Of a stretch of DNA of 5,337 bases, positions 1 to 5,012 are shown piece by piece; the first letter of the stretch is position 1, and the number at the start of each line of letters is the position of its first letter. Origin of the DNA: Acidimicrobiia bacterium (GTDB taxonomy: Bacteria > Actinomycetota > Acidimicrobiia > Acidimicrobiales > Aldehydirespiratoraceae); contig JAJDZO010000007.1 in NCBI GenBank assembly GCA_022824605.1, forward strand, positions 1 to 5,337, in the 5' to 3' direction. The notes beneath the pieces are model-generated. The model saw only the letters and a list, made by a program, of their open reading frames with translations, was not told where the DNA came from and searched no databases. The position numbers were made by a program, and so were the translations under genes.

Positions 1-1
1 C

Positions 2-430
2 AACTTCGTGGAGGAGGCGCTGCGCGTCGAGAGCCCGATCAAGGGCGACTTCCGCCTGGCGCAGCGGCCGGTGACCGTCGGCGGGGTGGATCTGGCCGCG
101 GGCACCACGGTCATGCTGCTCAACGGGGCGGCCAACCGCGATCCCGAACAGTTTCCCGATCCCCACACCCTCGACATCGAGCGGGACAACGCCCGCTCTC
201 ATCTGGCCTTCGGCCGGGGCATCCACACCTGCCCCGGCGCCCCCTTGGCCCGGGCCGAGGCCCGGGTGAGCCTCAACCGCATCCTCGACCGAATGGCCGA
301 CATCGCCATCTCCGAGGATGTCCACGGCCCGCCCGACGAGCGGCGCTTCGTCTACGTGCCCACCCACATCCTGCGGGGCTTGGCCTTCCTGGGCCTCGAG
401 TTCACCCCGGCAGGCGCCGATTCCCTATGA
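2..430 (+). CDS. Cytochrome P450, C-terminal part (5' end outside window)
   Basis: Heme-thiolate monooxygenase that takes electrons from a ferredoxin and inserts one oxygen atom into an organic substrate; soluble in bacteria. The reading frame is open from base 2, so the gene starts upstream; the GTG at 8 is an internal Val codon. The 142 visible residues begin in the K-helix, with the ExxR motif as E5-A-L-R8. The meander has FPDP at 51-54, and the heme loop is F70-G-R-G-I-H75-T-C77-P-G79, with Cys77 the proximal heme ligand. The L-helix follows, then a tail with an LRGL segment (124-127). About two thirds of a usual ~400-residue P450, including the I-helix and the substrate-recognition regions near the N-terminus, is missing, so CYP family and substrate cannot be given. 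Its stop overlaps the ferredoxin start (ATGA), pointing to one transcript and translational coupling. Family assignment is firm. Confidence 0.96.
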   Translation, partial: NFVEEALRVESPIKGDFRLAQRPVTVGGVDLAAGTTVMLLNGAANRDPEQFPDPHTLDIERDNARSHLAFGRGIHTCPGAPLARAEARVSLNRILDRMADIAISEDVHGPPDERRFVYVPTHILRGLAFLGLEFTPAGADSL

Positions 431-615
431 GGGTGTCGGTGGACGACGACGTGTGCGGCGGCCACGGGGTGTGCGTGATGCTCTGCGCCGAGGTGTTCGT
501 GCTGGAAGACGCCGGCTACGCCCGGGCCATGGCGGAGGAAGTGCCCGCCCAGCACAAGGCCACGGTGCGGGAAGCGGAAATCCGATGCCCGACAAGGGCA
601 ATCCGGGTTCAGTAG
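427..615 (+). CDS. Small P450-associated ferredoxin, CxxHxxC type
   Basis: One-electron carrier, 62 residues, the normal length for single-cluster ferredoxins that feed bacterial P450s. Seen: C10-G-G-H13-G-V-C16, a further Cys at 20, and C54-P55 followed by T-R-A-I near the C-terminus. This is the CXX?XXC(X)nCP arrangement known from mycobacterial and Streptomyces P450 ferredoxins. There the central position that would be the second Cys of a [4Fe-4S] site is another residue, often His; such proteins usually carry a [3Fe-4S] cluster. The VF at 23-24 after the first motif and acidic residues 6-8 also fit. The ATG overlaps the P450 stop by four bases and there is no strong ribosome binding site, so initiation probably depends on translation of the P450 gene. 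It is almost surely the redox partner of that P450; no ferredoxin reductase gene is seen here. It ends with TAG. Confidence 0.93.
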   Translation: MRVSVDDDVCGGHGVCVMLCAEVFVLEDAGYARAMAEEVPAQHKATVREAEIRCPTRAIRVQ

Positions 616-623
616 CATGCCCT

Positions 624-640
624 CTAGAACCACGTTCTTG
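624..640. promoter_or_regulatory. Inverted repeat, candidate TetR-type operator
   Basis: Imperfect palindrome with arms AGAAC (626-630) and GTTCT (634-638) around a CAC spacer; one pair outward is mismatched (T/T) and the next matches (C624/G640), giving six of seven pairs. It lies nine bases after the ferredoxin stop, in the only sizeable gap of this gene group. An A-rich GAGAAT (643-648), which could serve as a poor -10 box, follows it. The AAC...GTT half-sites recall steroid-regulon TetR operators such as KstR (TNNAACNNGTTNNA), but the spacer here is three bases rather than two, so I do not assign it to that regulator. It may be bound by the TetR protein encoded at 1554-2234 (inference). 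Confidence 0.38.
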
Positions 641-691
641 TTGAGAATGACACCGGGGGCGGCGGCAAAAGGCCAGCAGCGGAGGGAGAGC

Positions 692-781
692 ATGGAACCA
701 GCAGGCCTGTCCGAGCGGGACCTCCGCGACTCCGGGAGACCCCACGACCCCGCGTGCCCGGCCCCGGGAGGCGATGCGTGA
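692..781 (+). CDS. Possible 29-residue ORF coupled to the SDR
   Basis: Short reading frame running from ATG 692 to TGA 779-781. In its favour, a strong Shine-Dalgarno run (GGAGG, 681-685, within GGAGGGAGAG) sits six bases before the ATG. Its TGA also overlaps the best start of the next gene as GTGA (778-781), the classic layout for translational coupling. The peptide begins MEPAGLSERD, is rich in Pro, Asp, Arg and Gly, has one Cys (22), and has no membrane segment, signal peptide or known motif. It is in a different frame from the SDR, so it is not an N-terminal extension of that enzyme. It could be a leader peptide that tunes SDR translation, a small protein, or chance in GC-rich DNA. I do not recognise any family. 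Function unknown. Confidence 0.45.
   Translation: MEPAGLSERDLRDSGRPHDPACPAPGGDA
766..771 (+). promoter_or_regulatory. Ribosome binding site that fixes the SDR start
   Basis: GGGAGG followed by six bases and then GTG at 778. This supports initiation at 778 rather than at the upstream in-frame GTG at 754, which has no comparable site. The ATG at 774 is in another frame and too close to this site. Confidence 0.7.
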
Positions 782-1548
782 CCCTGCCGGCCTGGAACGG
801 ACCTCGCACCGCCGTGGTCACCGGCGCCGGCTCCGGGCTGGGTACCGCCATCGCCCACCGCCTGGCCGCCGAAGGCGCCCATGTGGGGGTGACCGATGTG
901 AACCCCGATACGGCCGCCTCGGTGGCCTCGGCCATCGCCAGCACGGGAGGTTCCGCCGTGGCCGTTGCCATGGACGTGAGCGACCGGGCCTCGATCGAGG
1001 CGGGAATGAACGAAGTGCGGGCCGCGTTCGGCCCCATAGCGATTCTTATAAACAATGCGGGAATCAGCCCCTTTGAGAAGTTCCTCGACATCGATGGCGA
1101 CGCCTTCGACCAGGTTATGGCCGTCAACCTCCGCGGGCCGTTCCAATGCTGCCAAGCAGTGGTGCCCGACATGATCGAGGCGCAATGGGGACGCATCGTG
1201 AATATCTCGTCGTCGAGTGCGCAAACCGGCAATGCCCGCCAAACCCACTACTCCGCGTCGAAGGGCGGACTGATCTCGCTCACGCGCTCACTGGCCAAAG
1301 AGCTCGGCCGCAAGGGCATCACGGTCAACACCGTCTCGCCCAGCTTCATCGAAACCCCCTCGCTGCACGCCGCGGCCGAGGGCGGAAACCTAGGCACCGG
1401 GATCGACCAGCACATCCCCACCACTCCCGTCCGTCGAGTGGGCAGGCCGGAGGACATCGCCGCCGCAGTGGCCCATTTGGTGCGCGATGAAGCTGACTAC
1501 GTGACGGGACAGGTGGTCGGTGTCAACGGAGGCCGCGTCATCGTCTGA
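778..1548 (+). CDS. Classical short-chain dehydrogenase/reductase (SDR)
   Basis: NAD(P)-dependent oxidoreductase, cytosolic, expected to interconvert an alcohol and a ketone; 256 residues from the GTG at 778, the normal size for classical SDRs. Numbering from that start: the Rossmann motif TGAGSGLG is at 15-22. The acidic Asp40 at the end of beta-2 (VTDVN) usually favours NAD(H) over NADP(H). NNAG is at 92-95. The catalytic tetrad is Asn117, Ser145, Tyr158 and Lys162 (YSASK). The C-terminal part keeps the RxGRPEDIA and YVTGQ-NGG features of FabG-like members, so the fold is complete. An in-frame GTG at 754 would add eight residues but lacks a good ribosome binding site. It lies 162 bp after the ferredoxin and may be coupled to a small ORF. 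In context it probably oxidises a product of the P450 step; the substrate is unknown, and FabG-like names should not be taken literally. Confidence 0.93.
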   Translation: MTLPAWNGPRTAVVTGAGSGLGTAIAHRLAAEGAHVGVTDVNPDTAASVASAIASTGGSAVAVAMDVSDRASIEAGMNEVRAAFGPIAILINNAGISPFEKFLDIDGDAFDQVMAVNLRGPFQCCQAVVPDMIEAQWGRIVNISSSSAQTGNARQTHYSASKGGLISLTRSLAKELGRKGITVNTVSPSFIETPSLHAAAEGGNLGTGIDQHIPTTPVRRVGRPEDIAAAVAHLVRDEADYVTGQVVGVNGGRVIV

Positions 1549-1553
1549 GCGTG

Positions 1554-2234
1554 CTAAAGGCGCTGGTTTGCAACGTTGTCGGGGGCGATGGCGCGGAGGC
1601 AGAACTGCCACACTTCGTCGCCCGTGATGGGTTGACGGGCCCCGACGTTGCGACCGGCGGTGAACGTTGCCGTTTGCACGATGAGCGCGGCCATCCGACG
1701 AGGGCGGCCCGGGCGCAACAGCCCCGCATCGGCGGCGGCTTCAACCACCTCGCTGATGTAATTGATCAGCGGGGCGAAAGCCGCCGCCACTTCCTCGGGA
1801 TGATCGACGAGAAGGCGGAAGGCGAATTCCGAGAACAGCGGCTGCTTGGACACCCGGCTGGGGGCGCACAAGTCGTACAGGTCGCGGATAACCCGCTCCA
1901 GGCGATCCAGCGGTTCCCCTTCAGACGACGCGGCGATGAGGCCGTCGACGGCCAGGCCCATTTCTTCTTCGAACAACGTCAAAAGGAGTTCGTATTTGCC
2001 ATCGAAGTACTGGTAGAAGCTCCGCAGGGAATGAGGCGCTCGGTCCACCACCTCCTGCACCGTGAACTCGGTGGAACCCTTGTCGTTCATAACGGCCCGG
2101 GCGGCATCGAGGAACTGCTGTGCTCGTTCCGATGCCCGCTCCCGCGCCACCCGGGTGGAGCGTTCGATCACCCGGCTTCGCCACGCCGATTCGCCGCTCG
2201 CGGCTTCTGTCAGCGCATTCGATGCTCCCGCCAT
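1554..2234 (-). CDS. TetR-family transcriptional regulator
   Basis: DNA-binding repressor-type protein of 226 residues, counted from the ATG at 2232-2234. The N-terminal TetR domain covers roughly residues 35-90. Its helix-turn-helix is around 56-80 (FTVQEVVDRAPHSLRSFYQY), followed by FDGK and YELLLTLFEEE, the usual end of the TetR DNA-binding domain. The remainder is a helical ligand-binding and dimerisation domain with little recognisable sequence. A TTG at 2306 would add 24 residues of unconvincing sequence and run through an inverted repeat, so I prefer the ATG, although its upstream site (GGGCGG, two bases away) is poor. The gene is convergent with the SDR, with five bases between the stops, and divergent from the CoA-transferase gene. 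It therefore likely controls its own promoter and the rightward group, perhaps also the P450/SDR side. The ligand is probably a pathway intermediate or its CoA ester (inference). It ends with TAG. Confidence 0.92.
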   Translation of the reverse strand: MAGASNALTEAASGESAWRSRVIERSTRVARERASERAQQFLDAARAVMNDKGSTEFTVQEVVDRAPHSLRSFYQYFDGKYELLLTLFEEEMGLAVDGLIAASSEGEPLDRLERVIRDLYDLCAPSRVSKQPLFSEFAFRLLVDHPEEVAAAFAPLINYISEVVEAAADAGLLRPGRPRRMAALIVQTATFTAGRNVGARQPITGDEVWQFCLRAIAPDNVANQRL

Positions 2235-2263
2235 AGCCGCCCAGGGTACCCCGTCCTCGAAAA

Positions 2264-2276
2264 TGCGGCTACCGCA
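2264..2276. repeat. Inverted repeat, 5-bp arms, near the TetR start
   Basis: TGCGG (2264-2268), CTA, CCGCA (2272-2276): perfect five-base arms with a three-base centre. It lies about 30 bp upstream of the preferred TetR ATG, a usual place for an autoregulatory operator. Short enough to be chance in GC-rich DNA. Confidence 0.3.
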
Positions 2277-2309
2277 GGTGGTAAGGCTCGTTTCCCCGCT
2301 CGTCAAGCA

Positions 2310-2323
2310 GGGTTCTTCAACCC
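2310..2323. repeat. Inverted repeat, 5-bp arms with 4-base loop
   Basis: GGGTT (2310-2314), CTTC, AACCC (2319-2323). It is located centrally between the divergent genes and could be an operator half-pair or a small hairpin in a leader transcript. It shares the GGTTCTT string with neither the TGCGG repeat nor, in full, the 624-640 palindrome, so a common binding protein is not demonstrated. Confidence 0.28.
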
Positions 2324-2420
2324 GGTTTCGCCCCAGCGAATAGTGGCATTATCAGACAACGGAAACTAGATTTTCACCCACCAAAAGTACCGACGCAGCG
2401 GCAACACCGAGGAGCAGGCG

Positions 2421-3641
2421 ATGACCCTACCGATGCACGGCGTCCGGATCCTCGAGGTGGCCGAACACACCTTCGTTCCCGCCGCATCGGCCCTCCTCGC
2501 CGAGTGGGGTGCAGAGGTAATCAAGGTGGAGCACCACGAACGCGGCGACGCCATGCGAGGTCTGGCCTCGAGCGGCACCGTCTCCATCGGCGATGGGGCC
2601 CATGTGCTGCTCGAGCACTCGAATCGGGGGAAGAAGAGCATCGGGATCGACCTCACCACCGAAGCCGGGCTCCAATTGCTGTATCGCCTGGCCGCGGTGA
2701 GCGACGTGTTCCTCACCAACAAACTGCCCGAGGTTCGGACCAAGCTGCGGATCGACGTCGACGAGATCCGCCACCACAGTCCAAACATCATCTACGTCCG
2801 AGGCAGCGGGCAAGGAGCGCGCGGCCCCGAAGCGGGCAAGGGCTCATACGACTCGCTGGCCTATTGGGCCCGGGCCGGCATCGCCGCCGGCCAGATGCCC
2901 GTCGGCAGCGAGGAGGTGCCCCCGCCCCCGGCGCCCGCCTTCGGCGACTCCATCGGCGGAATGACCATCGCCGGCGGCATCATGGGGGCACTGTTCCACC
3001 GCGAGCGCACGGGAGAAGCCACGGTGGTCGACGTCTCGCTGCTCGGCGTCGGCATGTGGTCGATGGCCGCCGCCATCGCCCTGTCGCTCCAGTCCGGCAC
3101 GGCCTGGCGAGGCCGCCCGCCGGGCACCGCCATTCGCAACCCGCTCACCGGCTACTACCTCACCAGCGACGGCCGGGCCATCGCGCTCACTTGCCTGCAA
3201 GCGGCCAAATACTGGCCGGAGATGTGCCGAGTGCTCAACCGGCCGGATCTGGCCGCCGACGAGAGGTTCGCCGACACCGCGTCGATCACCGCCAACGCGC
3301 CGGCAGCGGCCGAGATCCTGGCCGAGATCTTCGCCACCCAGACCTACGAGGAGTGGATCGAGGTGCTCGGCGACTTCGCCGGGCAGTGGGCCCCGGTGCA
3401 GGACGCCCTTCAGGTGGCCGACGACCCGCAGGCGGTGGCCAACGAGTACGTGCGGGCCTACACCGACGTCGCCGGGGCGCCCTACCGACTGGTATCGCCG
3501 CCTGTGTACTACGACGGGGCCGCACCGGCGCCCCGTCGGGCCCCCGGGTTCAACGAGCACGGCGACGAGATCCTCCGCGACCTCCTCGGCCTCGACGACG
3601 AGGCGATCATCGACCTCAAGATCCAGAGCGCAGTGACGTGA
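2421..3641 (+). CDS. CaiB/BaiF family (class III) CoA-transferase
   Basis: Transfers CoA between an acyl-CoA donor and a free carboxylic acid through an aspartyl-CoA anhydride/thioester route; cytosolic; 406 residues, normal for the family. Seen: the N-terminal segment GVRILEVAE...LLAEWGAEVIKVE (7-37), the NRGKKSIGIDL block (68-78), the YVRGSGQGARGP region (125-136), and the expected catalytic aspartate Asp144 in GSYDSLAYWARAG. A GG-rich segment (179-190) and the E-R-T-G-E-A-T-V-V-D-V-S-L block (195-207) follow. The C-terminal half has the usual TYEEW...PV region (308-326). GAGGAG (2409-2414) stands six bases before the ATG. It heads a rightward group with two amidohydrolases and is divergent from the TetR gene. 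It probably activates a carboxylate intermediate for further breakdown; donor and acceptor cannot be read from sequence. Names such as formyl-CoA transferase or carnitine CoA-transferase would be over-specific. Confidence 0.94.
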   Translation: MTLPMHGVRILEVAEHTFVPAASALLAEWGAEVIKVEHHERGDAMRGLASSGTVSIGDGAHVLLEHSNRGKKSIGIDLTTEAGLQLLYRLAAVSDVFLTNKLPEVRTKLRIDVDEIRHHSPNIIYVRGSGQGARGPEAGKGSYDSLAYWARAGIAAGQMPVGSEEVPPPPAPAFGDSIGGMTIAGGIMGALFHRERTGEATVVDVSLLGVGMWSMAAAIALSLQSGTAWRGRPPGTAIRNPLTGYYLTSDGRAIALTCLQAAKYWPEMCRVLNRPDLAADERFADTASITANAPAAAEILAEIFATQTYEEWIEVLGDFAGQWAPVQDALQVADDPQAVANEYVRAYTDVAGAPYRLVSPPVYYDGAAPAPRRAPGFNEHGDEILRDLLGLDDEAIIDLKIQSAVT

Positions 3642-3690
3642 AATGGGCCCGAACGTAGAGTACGAGGACTGCTGACCGAGGAGCGCTTCC

Positions 3691-5001
3691 ATGCCGACCA
3701 CCCGAACCGACGACCTCATTCTGGTCAGCGTCGACGACCACATCATCGAGCCGCCCGACCTGTTTGTGGGCCACATTGCTCCCGAATACTTGAAGCAGGC
3801 CCCGCAACTGGTGCGAACCGACGAGGGCACCGACGTGTGGGAGTTCGGGGGGCGGCGCGTGGAGAACTCGGCGCTGAACGCCATCGCCGGGCGCCCCAAG
3901 GAGGAGTTCGGCCTCGAACCCCAGGGGCTCGACGAGATCCGACCGGGCTGCTACGACGTCAACGAGCGGGTGAAGGACATGAGCGCGGGCGGGGTGCTGG
4001 CCTCGATGAACTTCCCGTCGTTTCCCGGCTTCGCCGCCCGGCTGTTTGCCACCGACGACGAGGACTTCTCCCTGGCGCTGGTGCGGGCCTACAACGACTG
4101 GCACATTGACGAGTGGTGCGCGAGCCATCCGGGCCGCTTCATTCCCATGGCGCTGCCGGTGATCTGGAACGCCGAATTGTGTGCCCAAGAGGTGCGGCGG
4201 GTGGCCGCAAAGGGATGCCACTCGCTCACGTTCACCGAGAACCCCGCCGCCCTCGGCTACCCGAGCTTCCACAGCGAGTTCTGGGATCCGCTGTGGCGGG
4301 CGCTGTGCGACACCGACACCGTGTTGTCGATCCACCTCGGCTCCTCGGGCCGGCTGTCGATTCCCGCCCTCGACTCCCCCGCCGACGTGATGATGACCCT
4401 GCAACCGATGAACATCCAGTCGGCGGCGGCCGACCTCATCTGGTCGCGGGTGACCAAGGAGTACCCCAGCATCAAGGTGGCCCTGTCCGAGGGGGGCACC
4501 GGGTGGATCCCGTACTTCCTCGAGCGCATCGACCGCGTGTACGAACTGCACAGCCCGTGGACGCTCCAGGACTTCGACGGCCTGTTGCCCAGCGAGGTGT
4601 TCCGGCGGAACTTCCTCACTTGCTTCATCGTCGACGACCTCGGCATCGAGCTGCGCCACCGCATCGGCGTGGAGAACATGGCGTGGGAATGCGACTACCC
4701 CCACAGCGACTCCACCTGGCCCACCGCCCCCGAGCAGCTCATGGAGCAGTTCGTGCGCTGCGATGTGGGAGACAATGAAATCGCGGCAATGACGCATGAG
4801 ACCGCGATGCGCTGGTACAACTTCGACCCGTTCTCCCACATCGACCGGGCCAGCGCCACGGTGGGTGCGCTGCGGGCATCGGTGTCCGGTCACGACATCT
4901 CAATCAAGCCGCGGAGCAATCGACAGATCGCCCCCGACGAGAAGATCGAGCAGTTCCGCAAGCGCGCTCGCGCCGCCATCGAAGCCGGCATCGCGAGCTG
5001 A
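3691..5001 (+). CDS. Amidohydrolase-related protein (PF04909-type, ACMSD-like fold)
   Basis: A 436-residue protein of the amidohydrolase-2 group, TIM-barrel metal enzymes that include ACMSD and related decarboxylases and hydrolases. Seen: the N-terminal VSVDDHIIEPPDLF block (12-25), where the usual HxH is D15-x-H17. MNFPSFPGF (106-114) and the RAYNDWHIDEW region (132-142) follow. A probable metal or active-site His215 is in SIHLGSSG, SEGGTGWIPYFLER is at 266-279, and ECDYPHSDSTWP (333-344) carries the likely catalytic or metal Asp335 and His338. GAGGAG (3678-3683) is seven bases before the ATG. It lies 49 bp after the CoA-transferase and 11 bp before the next gene, so probably one operon. The C-terminal 45 or so residues are charged and helical with no known role. 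In actinobacteria such proteins sit beside P450s and CoA-transferases of catabolic loci, mostly without characterised substrates. Whether this one hydrolyses or decarboxylates is open. Confidence 0.9.
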   Translation: MPTTRTDDLILVSVDDHIIEPPDLFVGHIAPEYLKQAPQLVRTDEGTDVWEFGGRRVENSALNAIAGRPKEEFGLEPQGLDEIRPGCYDVNERVKDMSAGGVLASMNFPSFPGFAARLFATDDEDFSLALVRAYNDWHIDEWCASHPGRFIPMALPVIWNAELCAQEVRRVAAKGCHSLTFTENPAALGYPSFHSEFWDPLWRALCDTDTVLSIHLGSSGRLSIPALDSPADVMMTLQPMNIQSAAADLIWSRVTKEYPSIKVALSEGGTGWIPYFLERIDRVYELHSPWTLQDFDGLLPSEVFRRNFLTCFIVDDLGIELRHRIGVENMAWECDYPHSDSTWPTAPEQLMEQFVRCDVGDNEIAAMTHETAMRWYNFDPFSHIDRASATVGALRASVSGHDISIKPRSNRQIAPDEKIEQFRKRARAAIEAGIAS

Positions 5002-5012
5002 AAGGACGAACC

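Larger units (their letters stand above)
2235..2420. promoter_or_regulatory. Divergent intergenic region, TetR / CoA-transferase
   Basis: The 186 bp between two divergent start codons must hold the promoter for each side. The part from about 2335 to 2385 is clearly richer in A and T than the surroundings. It contains TAGATT (2367-2372), a possible -10 for the rightward genes, with only a weak TGGCAT (2344-2349) at -35 distance. Two short inverted repeats lie in it (2264-2276 and 2310-2323). The CoA-transferase ribosome binding site is at 2409-2414. The regulatory role is certain in general terms; the individual boxes are guesses. Confidence 0.6.

Noticed and set aside
754..777. SDR start at the GTG at 754
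   Set aside because: No good ribosome binding site at the right distance, the eight added residues are Pro/Arg-rich, and 778 has GGGAGG with a six-base spacer plus stop/start overlap.
352..1248. Long minus-strand open frame (298 codons)
   Set aside because: It lies antisense to the P450, ferredoxin and SDR; the product is His/Gly/Arg-rich without any family motif, as expected opposite GC-rich coding DNA.
1548..1564. AGCG...CGCT hairpin between the convergent genes as a bidirectional terminator
   Set aside because: Only four-base arms with a nine-base loop and no T-run on either strand; too weak.
2235..2306. TetR start at TTG 2304-2306
   Set aside because: It would add 24 residues not typical of the family and cover an inverted repeat upstream of the ATG; kept as a minor alternative.
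1551..2369. Plus-strand open frame of 272 codons across the TetR gene
   Set aside because: The minus-strand frame gives a clear TetR helix-turn-helix domain; the plus frame gives no recognisable domain.
3642..3690. Possible promoter or operator in the 49-bp gap before the PF04909-type gene
   Set aside because: Apart from the ribosome binding site and a GGGCCC hexamer I see no box or repeat; an operonic spacer explains it.
3616..4893. Minus-strand open frame of 425 codons, and 2844-3899 of 351 codons
   Set aside because: Both are opposite well-supported enzymes, with Gly/His/Val/Arg-rich low-information translations and no plausible ribosome binding sites or motifs.
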